NCBI RefSeq assembly: GCF_907165205.1
Contig: NC_058190.1
Span: 40,598,116 to 40,662,115 of the forward strand
Origin: Coccinella septempunctata
Taxonomy: Eukaryota; Arthropoda; Insecta; Coleoptera; Coccinellidae
Direction: 5' to 3'
DNA length: 64,000 bases
The first letter of the stretch is position 1. Every line of letters starts with the position of its first letter. Of this stretch, positions 11,315 through 22,752 are shown piece after piece. A program made the position numbers and the translations under genes. Under the pieces are notes generated by a model, which saw nothing but the letters and a program-made list of their open reading frames with translations, did no database searches and was not told the DNA's origin.

Positions 11315-14300
11315 CAATTTTTATATCATATTCTGACTCTACATGAAATTCTGATTTCGAGATACCCTAATTGTCATAATTTATCTGCGTGCCTTTTTGA
11401 CAAAACCCACATTTTCCCAAAAATTCTTGGTTATGACGGTTTTAACACGAATTGATATTTTGAAAATCTTTCGAGTAAATGTATGAATTTTTTTTTAATT
11501 AAATTCCCTCATAGTTTTCAGTCTTCTGCAGTTGGTTCGAAGCTAACTGCAGTTCTTCGAAAATTACCTTAAAAATATAGTCAAATGGCATATCCCGAGC
11601 TTTTTTTGTCTGTTTGATTAGGCCTTAAATGTATTGTTGAAAATGAAGTCAATCCAAAAGACAAAAAAGTTCAGGGCCTGTCACATGAAAAAATGTACTT
11701 ATTGACATTTATTGAAGGTCATTTTCGAAACAACCACTTGTAGAGTAATACATTCAAAATTCCGAAAAAACTTGAAAGCTCTTCGGGAATTTAATAAAAA
11801 ATCATATTTTCAAGATAATAATATGATCTCTTGATAAAAACCATTATAACCATGACATTTACGTTCCCTAAAATTGATCAAGGATAAAACAGTGAATTTT
11901 TCACCATAAATGCCTCAAATTTTGGTATCTGATCTAGCCTGAAATTCAAGATAAAGAAAGTTTTCTTACTGTTTAGTGGCCGTTTGCGCCGTTTCAATAA
12001 ACAATGATTTAATTTTCAAAACACGTTAAATTCATAGAAATTTTATGATTAAACGTGGTTTATGAATTTAATCACTGTTTAGTGAAACGGTGCGAACAGC
12101 CATAAGACTTCTCTTGTAATGGAGTGAATATAAGTAGATAATTAAGAAATAAATTAGCTCTATTTATCTATATTCTTTCTCCAGTCATGAAAAAATACTG
12201 TTCAGTACCTGATGAAGTGGAGGCCCTTTCGACGCATTACTCTCAATCAGCTTGAAAGAGTGTATCCGATAGCCCCAATACGAAAAGGATAAATGTGGAT
12301 CACAATGTCGAAAATATCCTTTTGCAAGCTATCCCAGAGAAATACTGCCGACAATGCTGCAGATTGCTTTGGGGGGAAACGAAATTGCAGTCGAAATGGT
12401 ATTATCCGAATATTTTATGTGCACCCTAGCAATGAGGGGCGCAGAGGGCTGAATATTTTATGGGCACTCGTTTCACAGTCTGTTATACGAAAGATACTCT
12501 TCATATTTTGGTGTCGGTTTCTTGGAAAAGACATGTTTTGTTCGCCTCAACACAAAATATACCTCGGCAGACTTACCTCTCACTTCAATTTGACCTCCCA
12601 ACAGGCATATTTGCACTCTCTATGTTTCACAGGTAATGAACCTCTAGAATCGAGTACCTATAAAAAAAACGATAGGAATTTTACTGAGGTTGAACGTTTC
12701 ATAGCTCATCGAAATAATGTAATTTCAAAGAATTCATCATCAAGGAGAATTTAAAGATGGATATAATGTATTTAAAAGTGATTCTTATAGCTTCGGGGAG
12801 GGTTGAATACTCAAAGCTTCGGCTTTAATTTATTGTTGTTACTTAACTGTTAAGTTAGCGGTTGGGTTCTTTATACAGCCTGATTCACTGGAAAATATGC
12901 ATACAGTCAGGGTATAGATGAAGAAAACCAAGGTGCTCCTAAATGGCCTATATTTCATGGGCCTATTGTTCTTTATCACCTAGACACAGGGTGATTTATT
13001 AATTTTCCCCATTTTTCGAAGAATCATTAATAAGTTATTAATCACTAGATATAGATACACATTTTTATTATATTGAAGTAAAAAATAAATGACTAACTCT
13101 CGGACCCTGTTTATCGATAGGTATTTGAAATTTTTTCTCACAAATTTGAAAAGACCGAAAAAAATCAGTGAGACTAAATGAATATTCGGTTTTTTCGCAT
13201 ACAACTTATTCACTTTTTAATTTGAGTCAAATCCAGTAATTACGATAATGAGGTGGCAGTAAACTGAGAAAGTACTTTTCCAAATTTTATCTCTAAAATC
13301 ATCTTCTTTTTCTTATCATACTAATTACTGGATTCTAATATTATTGAAAAACGGGAAGACATGTCCGTTAGTGGACAAATAATTATTATCATTAACTGAG
13401 TTTCAAACAATATGATTACGTAAGAAAATTATCATAACAATTGTCCATTGCACTACAAACAAAAAAGGAAATTGAGAATAATATTGATTCCGAAGAAGCA
13501 TAACTCCATCAAACAAAATAACATTCGAACAAATTGAAATTAAATATTATTCACTTAATCAAATTATACCTACACTTATACACTGCTTTATTTTATTATT
13601 ATCATCAAGAATACATGCTATTGTTCCAACTGAACAAATGTTCAGATGTTCAACATTTCAAATTCGAAATCTGGATTTTTTGTTTTTTGCAACGTTATCT
13701 TTGTTTGAAATAAAGAAATACTTATTCTTTCAAAATGAACAGTTTTCCATATTTTCATATTCTTCTTCAAATGTGGCGCAATGTAATAATTAAAAAAACT
13801 CATACAGGTTGTCTGAAAGTGAGTCATTGATAATAATAAATTTGTCCCAAATATGGATATGCCCTCTTGTTTACATAGCCATGCCTGGATTCCAGATTCC
13901 TTGGCCATTCCAGAAATAAACGAATAAAACAGCCTGTACTTGAACAATAGGCATTGTAGATCCTATAACCCTAGGGCCTAGGTAATTTCCAATTGTCTGC
14001 GTGTCCTCTTTATAATCTCAGTTGAACCATGTTCGTTTAACCATGAAACATCCTGTATATTTTGAACTTTGAACTATCGTTAAAGACCCATGAACAATGT
14101 ATCGTGGTGTGACTAAAACAAAGAGACTCGATTAAATGCTTTGTTGAACGATATACAGGTGAATTGTACTGTTAGATGACTGATTCAATATTTTATTCAT
14201 GGATATCGACAAGTTCAATAGGTTATCATACAATAATGGAATCAACGCTGGCTGTTAGCAATCATACTTGGGAATATTCAGAGTCGGAAAAACCATTCCG

Positions 14301-15201
14301 ATATCCACAGGATAAATATTCGTTTTTGTGCGGTAGATTGTAATTAATTAGTGTATTCGGAGAATATAGCATAAAAAGTGAGGTATGTACATCGTTGGAT
14401 ATTTAATTTTCGTTATTCTTTTAACCCTAGTTGAAACATTCAAATGCTTCTGTTTTTATGGCTGACGTCCAGAATTGTTACATTTATTTGTCGGGTTTTC
14501 ACTCTTCACAGCATATTTTAGAAACTTATGGGAAATTTGGATTATTTTCGGTTAATGTTTTCAATGATTTTGTTGGCAAAGATTCAAATGATAAAGCCAT
14601 CAGAGAAAAGATTGTGCATATACTACCATTTTCTTTATTCTTATGTTGAGACAAGGAATATTAGAAAAATTCCCTGATTTTCCCCGTGTTGACATTCGTC
14701 AGAGTATTCTCCGTCAGTATAAATGAATTTTTAGTTCTTTTTTTTTTAATACGTCAAGTATCCCAGTAAGATATAAAATGGTGCATATCAATGAAATGAA
14801 AAATATGAAAGCATATGAAAAGATTCATACAATAGAAATCATGATTTATTTTATGGATGACGAATACTATAAATTTTTTTTGAGATTTTATTTAACCTCT
14901 TTTGTGCTACAAAACATTCCATTTTGAAACCGCCTGATTTTTTTTTGAGTTTAATCAGATTCCTTCATTTTCGAATTAGTAAGAATCGACCATTTGTAAT
15001 TTCGAATTACGATTTACTAGTATTAATTGATTTCTGCTCAAATTATGATAAGGCGATGTTAAAAAAAAAACCATAGGATCTCTATTCTTTGACGAACCCG
15101 TTTAAAACGCAATGAAGTGTCCGCAATATCCTGATTTCTCTTTCGTTTTGAATCACTCTGTATAAATTTTTTCTTTTAGATTTTTCCACTTGAGATGAAC
15201 A
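11315..15201. other. Gene-poor interval upstream of the collagen gene
   Basis: The interval is AT-rich. The largest open frame (12293-12754, +, 153 codons) has no recognisable domain and no splice partners, so it is not called as a gene. Just upstream of the collagen start codon a TATAAATTTT stretch (about 15160) and a TTTTAG acceptor-like site (about 15179) are present, so a non-coding 5' exon further left is possible. Confidence 0.35.
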
Positions 15202-18200
15202 ATGGAAAACGAAGGAATAAGAAATGAAACAAGGGAGCCTTCATGCAATTGTAAAACGAATAGGGGCTACATATACCTGTTAACGTACACAGTACTTTTG
15301 ATCTTGTTCTCGGAAATATTTCTGTCAATTTTCGTTTACGCTCTAAGGACTGAGATATCGGACGATTCCAAATCATATAAAGAAAAGTACGACGTTATCT
15401 TGCAGGAACTTTCGGAACTCAAGAACCAACTTGCCAAATATGGGGAGAACATATCTGAACCAGCTGAAAAAAGTAGGAAAACCCGTGGACTCTCCAATAC
15501 CTATGGAGGGTACGGGGAGGAAAATGAGGAAGATGTGTTAAAAACATCCAATCATACCATGGTAGGTTACATGTTTCTTTACTAAATAATAGACTGAAAA
15601 TAACTTCGTAATTCCAGAATGCTCAAAAATTTTTTTTCAATTTCTCGAGCTATTTCCAGTGATATACGTACGAGGATATATTGAAAAATTCTTGGCCTAC
15701 TATAGAACCAAACAAAATTTCAATGTCGAAATATTTTATTACTCAACCTATTCTCCTCTTAATTGGATACATTTATTACAGCGAACCTGCAACGTCTATA
15801 GACCTTTAAAAAAAATGTTTCTTCTTGCTGTACAAATCAGACCTCCACAGCTTTTATAACCTCCTCGTTGGAAGAAAATTTAAGACCTTTTAAACTTTTG
15901 TTCAGTTGAGGAAAGAGATGATAGTCGGATGGAGCCAAATCTGGTGAATAAAGGGGGATGCTCTAGTAATTCAAACCCTAAATCACGAATTTTTTGCATG
16001 GCAACATGAGATTTGCGTTCTCCTGCAAAAACAAAACACCTTTGGATAGCTTTCCGCGTCTTTCCTCTTTAATTTTTTTCCGTAGAGTGGTCAGTAATGT
16101 CCAATAGTAATCTCCGGATATTGTTCTACCCTTATCCAAAAAATCAATCATGATTACTCCATGGCAATCCCAAAAACTGAAGCAAGAACTTTTCCAGCAG
16201 ATTTTTGGACACGAAACTTCTTAGGTCTTTGAGAACCAGAATGTCGCCATACCATCGATTGTTGCTTTGTTTCTGGATCGGAGAAATATACCAGAGTCTC
16301 ATCCATAGTAATAATTCGGAAGTCTACATCGTTTCAAATCGAGCACAGATCGAACGCGATGCTTCTACCCTTGCTCGCTTTTGGTCAACATTCAAACATT
16401 TGGGAATCCATTTTGCAGCAATTTTTTTATGTCCAAATTGACGTGAACTATATGATGAACGCGTTCACATGAAATGTTCAGTGCTTCAGATATCCGTTTA
16501 AGCCCAATTCGACGGTCTGATAAAATCATGTCATGAACTGCATCGATATTTTCGGGTACTGACACAGAAACTGGCCTTCCCGATCGGTCATCATCTTCAA
16601 TGGAAAATTTACTTCTTTTGGAGCTTGCAGTCCAATTTTTCACGGTCGCATACGAAGGATATTGATCACCAAGGGTATTAAGCATATCTTCGTAAATGTG
16701 CTTACCTCTTAACCCTTTTAAATACAGGTACTTGATGATGACTCGATACTCCGATTTTTCGAGTTTTACAATTTCGGTGGACATCTTCTTTCTTTTAATT
16801 TATTGCGTAACTCTGCTTTACTTTTTTGACCTCAAACTTCACACTGACACTTCTAATGAGTAATTGTTCGTTGCTATGGTAACGCAATATTTTTTTTATG
16901 CATGGAACTGATCCAGGCTAACTAGATATCAATACATCCTCGTATATTGAATTTAAAATAATAAATTCATATTTCAGAAATTAATAAAACCTATCCTTCA
17001 TTTCCAGGACTATTCGAAAATCTGTGAGATTATCCAGAGAAACTGTAACCTTCGCAGATTTAATGGAGATGGGAACTACTCAGGAAGTTATGGATATGAT
17101 AGTTTCCACGGCGCACCTGGTCATCAAGGACCTCCAGGTTGGCCAGGACCTCCTGGTCGACCAGGACGTCCTGGCCACGATGGACTACCCGGAGCTCCCG
17201 GACCACGTGGACTACCAGGGATACCATCCCCTCCAGGAGACTATTGGTACTCTAGAAGAAATGAAAACAGTAGGAGTACATTCTCAATTAATTTCTGTAT
17301 ATCAAACTGCTCGTCCAAAGTTATTAAGGATATTAATGTTTTCTCAAGATATTTTCATATTTTTCGTTTCATTTTAATATTTTTTTCTATTACATAAACG
17401 ATTATAGACACTTTTTTTGGTTTTTTGTGAAGCAAGTTTTCATCGGGTTTTATAATTTGTATTTTTTTGTTTGATTTTTTGTTTATTGATTTTTATGTGT
17501 CAAGTTTCCATGGCCAACCGATTGCTTTCATAAAAGTAAATGGAGTATACAATAACAACGTCATATTTTGACTGACAGTATCATTTAAAAGTTCAATTTC
17601 TCTTCTGCCGGAGGGAAATGGGTTGCTATGTGATAGATGACAACCGTAACTAGCCGCATTTTCCATTAATCACTTAATTATAACAATTGTAAATCAATCT
17701 AATACGAAGATCGCTATCCCGATTATTATAAATTTCAAAACGCTTGAAAGTAAAATACCCAACTTTGAAGTCTGAAGTTATTGAAAAATAGTTTTAAAAT
17801 ATTATATAGACCTTCTAATACGTTTTCGTAGTTTTGTATATTAAATTTATTTCACAAGGAACACATCGTGCAAGTGGCTCCAAAGGAGAAAAAGGATACG
17901 TTATTATGGGATCGGATGGAAGTCCTGGCCCTATTGGACCTCCTGGATATCCTGGACCTCCTGGACCACCAGGTCTTCCAGGGGTTCCTGGAACCCATTG
18001 CTGTAAGTTGTTTATTGATAGAAATGGTGAAAACCGAAAGTAATAAATAGTTTGGTATATTCGAAGACCATATGATAGTGGTACTACCGTAAAATATACC
18101 ACGTGTACAAAACGAAATTTTTACAAGAAACGCATGATCTCTGTCGTGAAAAATCCTCCTAATTAATTTCCTTAGCAAAGATTATAGAGTAGAAAGATGG

Positions 18201-20400
18201 GAAACGAGGCGACTAAAGCGATTTGAGCGCCATCTGTGTGTCACGCGTGTTTTTAAGACGCTAGGACTGGTTAAAATATTAATTTGAGTGCCATTTGCAG
18301 AAATTTATGAAATTTTTTCAGATGTCAATTTTGATCGAAGAGGTTTTGAATGTTTTGATTCTCATTCCGCTTTTCGTTTATCTGGCTCGTTCTAGTTGCT
18401 GATTTTTGAATTTTTTGTCTTATTTCTTGGTGAAAACATCAAAATATTGTTCGAAAATTATTGAATGGTGAAGAACGGTGGATCAAATAATAAAATGTAT
18501 TTTACGTGATTTGAGTTTTTCACTCAACTAAGGAAAATGGAAGCGTAAGTATTAAAAGTCGTAACATGTGAATCGGTCATACATTGATTCTAATTTTCAG
18601 TGCTCCGAAGTGGATGAAATTCTCAGAGCTTGTAGACAATTAATTCAGCAAAACTACTAACTACACCATGTGCAAGGAACATTTTACTGCAGGTCAATTG
18701 AGAACTGTTCATAGACGTAAATTGTTGTATGCAGAAAGCATCCCTTGCATGAACTGCCTATTAAGGGAAAATGATGATCTTTGTAGGTCCATTCAATGAT
18801 TCTCAATTGCTACTCTTTCAATATATTCAGAAATGCAGAGGTTTTATTGATTTCCATTTGGGAACCGAGTGACTGTCAAATTGCTGTTTAGAAAGTCAAA
18901 GTTTTATGAAACCTGCTGTGAGGGTTTTTTTCATTCATTAATCAATTTGTAAATTGTGTCATGAAGAGACCATATCATAAGGAAATCATAAAAAAGGCAC
19001 CAAGAAAATATACTGACACCCAGGTCTTGCATATGTCTGTAAGGTTTTTTTTATGATTGGTTCTGAAAATTCTTTGAATAATACCTACATATGTAAGTAA
19101 CTCGAATATGTATGCTATGATGGTATGTTGAATATTGGTTCATTAATTCGGAACAACCTATTGTACAGAAACAACACCTTCGACGTATAGCAGATCACCA
19201 TATACTTTAGTGTCCTAGTTAAAGCTTCATTTATTGCCCACTATTTCAATTTTTGTAAATTTTTTATGAATTGCACATAAACATATAGCACATCCAGCAG
19301 CGTTTTTCGTTGATATCAATTGATTCCAAACAATGTTTAGATGAAAACTAACATCCTGATCACAAAGCAAAACCATACTTTTGTTTTGTCGCTCAGGATG
19401 TTTGTTTTCTGATAGAAACAAGAACAATATTGGAATGCAATATGAGAAATAGAATTCGAATTTCGCGCCCCTCAATTAAAAAACAGAAAACTGTTATCAA
19501 AAAGTTTTCCTGTATTGACAGTGCGTTTTTAGCGCCATCTCATTGTCACGCGTGTTTTCACTGGCCAAAATGTAGTCGGTTTTTAGTACTAGCGATATGA
19601 GGGCGTTTCCTATCTTTCTACTCTATAATCCTTGTTCCTTAGATTAATAGAAAAAATTTCTATGTTCATTTTCAATTCCTGTGGAGCGGCCATCTGAGAT
19701 TTATGAATTTAAACAGAAAAAAAATCGACAACCATGAGTAAAATGAATGATGATAATGATAACATGAAGAAACTGATATTTTGAAGTGATCCTATACCAT
19801 TTTTAACTCAATCAATTATGTTACTGAATCTACCATTTTTCCAGTCTGTGGAAATGAGGTGTTACCGAGAACAATGACCAATAAAGGTTCTTACCAATAT
19901 AATGATTTTGGCCTAAAGGGTTGGCCTAGTGTGGTTCGGAGTTGTCTATGTAAGGGAGCTCCTGGCGAGCCAGGAGAAATAGGACCTGTGGGTGCTGTGG
20001 GAAAATCTGGACTTCCTGGTTTGAAAGGAGTGAAAGGTGACGCTGGGATTGCTGGCGAAAAGGGAGAAAAGGGCGACAAAGGTCTCAAGGGGGAAATAGG
20101 ACCACCAGCAATTCCAGGTATGAAAGGTGACAGTGCAGATCTCCACAGAGAAAATTTGGTGGAGGGTGAGCACTTTTTATTTACTTAACAACAAAAGGCT
20201 AGAATTTTCATATGGTTCTTGACACTAATCAGTTAAAACTGCATACAATTGTAGAAAATTTTAGTTAACCCGTAATCTAAATTGCAGATTTTAAGGCGGT
20301 TGGATTGCAATGCGATAATAAGATCTATACGTCACTACAACGTCCACAGCTCGCTATTTACAGAGTTCTTACGCCGAAATCTGGGATGACCAGTATCTGA
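15202..20400 (+). CDS. Transmembrane collagen (MACIT-like), isoform with last exon at 20288
   Basis: Exons: 15202-15561, 17008-17269, 17859-18002, 19845-20165, 20288-20400; all junctions are GT-AG and phases agree (0,1,1,1), giving 399 residues. There is no signal peptide. A short cytoplasmic tail with C15 and C17 is followed by one hydrophobic segment (about 23-48), so the protein should be type II. Next come a predicted coiled coil (about 59-85) and a basic RKTR site (92-95) that fits furin-type cleavage. Three Gly-X-Y blocks follow: about 155-191, 214-255 and one in exon 4, separated by non-collagenous stretches with cysteines (for example C126 and C133). This order (tail, membrane segment, coiled coil, cleavage site, interrupted collagen) is that of membrane-associated collagens such as XIII, XXIII and XXV. 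It presumably forms trimers at the cell surface and may be shed. The exact orthologue is not known. ATG context is gaacaATGG. Confidence 0.8.
15671..16784 (-). pseudogene. Mariner transposase, frameshifted
   Basis: From the ATG at 16784 an open stretch of 130 codons carries the N-terminal helix-turn-helix DNA-binding part (words such as YPSYATVKNW and DDDRSGRPVSV). A frameshift near 16395 ends it. The remainder can be followed in other frames: MDETLVYFSDPE with the first catalytic Asp, then a second block where the usual Asp of the DNARPH-type motif reads Glu (ENAN), then YSPDLAPSDY with the third Asp. Several stop codons follow. With a lost catalytic residue plus frameshifts and stops, the copy cannot move by itself. 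Confidence 0.88.
15671..16942 (-). mobile_element. Mariner transposon (dead copy) in collagen intron 1
   Basis: The element is 1272 bp, flanked by TA on both sides (15669-15670 and 16943-16944). Terminal inverted repeats begin CGAGGATATATTGA at the left and, inverted, CGAGGATGTATTGATA at the right. Size, TA target site and the minus-strand transposase all fit mariner. It lies inside collagen intron 1 in antisense orientation, so it must be removed with the intron. Confidence 0.9.
17498..17561 (+). repeat. Short dispersed repeat (ccaaccga unit), copy 1
   Basis: The core reads atggccaaccgattgctttc followed by ataaaagtaaatggagtata. Near-identical cores stand at 20789-20835, 27033-27090 and, inverted, 25850-25905. 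In the 25.8-kb and 27.0-kb copies the core is attached to a family E fold-back arm. Its nature is unknown; it lies inside collagen intron 2. Confidence 0.6.
18176..19634 (+). mobile_element. P-like DNA transposon, copy 1, in collagen intron 3
   Basis: Terminal inverted repeats start CAAAGATTATAGAGTAGAAA; the right end has one change (CCTTG for CTTTG). They are flanked by an exact 8-bp duplication TTCCTTAG (18168-18175 and 19635-19642). Inside is an exon-like piece near 18600-18770 that in one frame reads TMCKEHFTAGQLRTVH, a C-x2-H-F pattern as in THAP DNA-binding domains; P-element transposases begin with a THAP domain and make 8-bp duplications. Stops and frameshifts break the frame. At 1459 bp it is shorter than an autonomous P element, so it is a degenerate or non-autonomous copy. 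hAT is the main alternative on target-site length alone. Confidence 0.75.
19227..19475 (-). CDS. Open frame conserved between the two P-like copies
   Basis: This 82-codon frame begins MRGAKFEFYFSY and contains ENKHPERQNK and CDQDVSFHLNIVWN. The other P-like element has the corresponding frame at 33310-33540 with the same key words (ENKHPERQNK, CDQDVSFYLNIVWN). Relative to the element it runs opposite to the THAP-like piece. Product unknown; it may be a remnant of a captured or second gene, or simply well-conserved element DNA. Confidence 0.35.
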   Translation of the reverse strand: MRGAKFEFYFSYCIPILFLFLSENKHPERQNKSMVLLCDQDVSFHLNIVWNQLISTKNAAGCAICLCAIHKKFTKIEIVGNK

Positions 20401-20887
20401 TGGGTATCTTCCTCACTTCTATACAATTTTCTAGTACAAAGCATTTTTTTTAGTTTCTACAAGACCCGTTCTCATTAAGTGCCTCCTGAGGTAGCAATGC
20501 CTTATAAGAAATCGAGTAAGGAGGTGCAGCATAATCTTGTTAAGTCCAGATACCCCTTAGATGTAGTGTTGAAGTCTCAGAGAAATATTTCGGAATGATC
20601 TATCCTCAGAAAATTCCGCCAGAGTGTATTTTCTGCCTTCTGTTTTGTACGTTCATGTCTGTTGGCCATTTCCTTTGATTCCAGAGTGTCATGTAACCTC
20701 CTGAAAAAACTTTCTTATTCTTGCCTGTTGGTTGAGTTTTCTTTGGTCCTCCTATACCCTGATGAAGTGGTAAGGGAATTATTTCTTGGCCAACCGATTG
20801 CTTTTATAAAAGTGAATGGAGTATATGTTTTCGGTTTTTCATTGATCGATTCCGATACTTTTTTATTTATTATATTATTTTTTTCAG

Positions 20888-20937
20888 ATGTTAAAGGTAG
20901 GAGTGGTACTGGATTCGTTCCTCTACTCAAGAAATGA
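20888..20937 (+). CDS. Alternative last coding exon of the collagen gene
   Basis: A strong acceptor (tttttttcag) precedes an open stretch in the phase needed by collagen exon 4 (ends at 20165, phase 1). It adds DVKGRSGTGFVPLLKK and then a TGA stop, giving a 378-residue isoform. An AATAAA signal lies 51 bp past the stop (20988-20993), whereas none was seen soon after the competing exon at 20288-20400. Use of this exon skips that one, or replaces it in some tissues. Confidence 0.5.
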
Positions 20938-20987
20938 TATAGGTACTTAATTATTAATAATTTGACAATAGTGAGGTTTGAATTTCT

Positions 20988-20993
20988 AATAAA
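20988..20993 (+). terminator. Poly(A) signal of the collagen gene
   Basis: AATAAA shortly downstream of the second candidate last exon; the position is right for 3' end formation of that isoform. Confidence 0.5.
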
Positions 20994-21130
20994 ATTTGAC
21001 AACTTTTTGTTGCTTTATTGAAATATTTTACATAATATGATTTCCAAGAGTCCCTAAATATTCTGACTGAAGAATCCAAATTAGGGTTCCCAGCAATACT
21101 ACTCCCTACTACTACATCCGAAAGATGGAG

Positions 21131-21560
21131 TCTCTAAAAAATTCGTCAAGAACAAACGGTTGCACTGATTTCGATGAAATTTCGAGATTTATCACAAAAA
21201 GAGATGCTCTTTTAGAATATTAGTCACACTTAAATCTAGGTTGATTGTGTTTCGAAATTTGACCTTCGAAAAATCTTGAAAAAGATGGGTTCAGTTAAAA
21301 ATTCGTCAAGACCGAACGGTTGCGCCGAGATGGATGACATTTTCAGATTTATTACTAAAAGAGTTGCTCTTTCAGAAAATGTATCACATTTTCATCTACG
21401 GTTACTTTTTTTGAGAGATAAATGACTCGAAATCTGACCTTCGAAAAATCCTGAAAAAGCTGGGTTCAGTTAAAAATTCGTCAAGACCGAACGGTTGCAC
21501 CTAGATGGATGAAATTCTCAGATTTATTATCAAAAGTTTTTTCAGTTCAATATGGAATTT
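21131..21560 (+). repeat. Tandem repeat of about 160-175 bp units, array 1
   Basis: The word attcgtcaag recurs at 21141, 21301 and 21476, each time followed by an aaacggttgc-type block, a 'tttattac/tatcac' block and a 'gctctttcagaa' block. That makes two and a half units of satellite-like DNA. The same unit, with period 175, appears at 62905-63195. Confidence 0.75.
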
Positions 21561-22750
21561 CATCAAGTAGGTATCGACAACCTTGACTATTCATTCCATC
21601 GAAGAATATAGCCAGACTTTTAGCAGAGGCAAACAGCTTTTAGTTTCTATAATGGAGGGTATTCTCCATAGTTTCTATAAAGTTATTCATAACTTGGAAT
21701 TGGCATAATTTTTTCCGACTTGTAGCGTAAAATTCGCATAAATTACTACAGAAACAGTGTATATTAAACTTAATACAGTAACTTGATGGGAAAGTTGAAA
21801 GACAATCTTCCGAATCAACTGAAGTATTCGATGCATTTGACCCAAAATAACCGTCGTAATTCTTGAAGAGAAATTACATCATGCGCATCTGCTGGAAATG
21901 TTTTTTCTGGACTGCTAATGTTGCTCCTTCATGGTTTGCACGCAGAAGTAATGTGCTTCTGCTTGTTTAAAATAAGAATCACGTTCGCCATCGTATTGCC
22001 ATCTGAATGACAGATAATTGCGCTTAATAATGGTCTTTAACAGTTAACTTTATTACTATTTTCCAAAATATTATGCAGATGGGATGTTCTGATTCAATTC
22101 AACACTCTTGTTAATCATATGATGCTCCTGGTTATGGTCGTATCTTGAAATCGATTTAAAGGATAATATTATTAATTTATGTACTCTGATTATTACAAGA
22201 TTTTATGGATATCGTTAGCAAATGAAAGAAGATTGGTAACATATTTTTTATTTTTTTAAAATATGGTGAAAATCTACATGCTACTGTTGTTGTACGATGA
22301 TAGTCACCATCCTGTTGAAGACGTAGCTATCAGAGGTAAAATGATATGCAGGAAATATCCTGAAAAACACCCTTTTCCCCAGCCGTTATCGATGGAGTTC
22401 GAGACTCGAGTTTAACGGAATTTCTAATAACGCTTCCAGCTCAAAGGTGAATTTAATAAGCCGAATGTTCCGCCTCTTTCAATTTCCTCAGTTCCTTTCG
22501 AAATTAGACACACGAACGGAAAGGAATCTTTTCATAAAACGGATTAGTCCGTCTATTTCTCCTCTTCTATTCGTAGTTTGGAGAAAAATTTGGGGAAAAG
22601 AGGAATTACTCCACTTGAAAACGACCCTGGTTTCAGTATTTTGACAAGAATCTCAGAGTATCAATTACTACATGATTTTGACATAAGATATTTGAGATCA
22701 AGAGTTTCGTTATCACGGAAGCATCTTCAGGTGGTGAAAATAAGTACCGG
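21561..22750. other. Non-coding interval
   Basis: No gene could be supported. Near 22660-22735 is a minus-strand stretch with cctgaagatgcttccgtgat, a type of sequence often seen in 3' parts of insect LINEs; a similar plus-strand stretch lies at 27330-27370 (cctgaagatgctattgtgat). Confidence 0.3.
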
Positions 22751-22752
22751 TA

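Noticed and set aside
12293..12754. 153-codon open frame on the plus strand
   Set aside because: It is the longest unassigned frame, but it shows no domain, no codon-use signal I could judge and no splice partners. Chance in a long gene-poor stretch cannot be excluded.
17815..18178. Minus-strand proline/glycine-rich frames
   Set aside because: They are the reverse reading of the collagen Gly-X-Y exon at 17859-18002.
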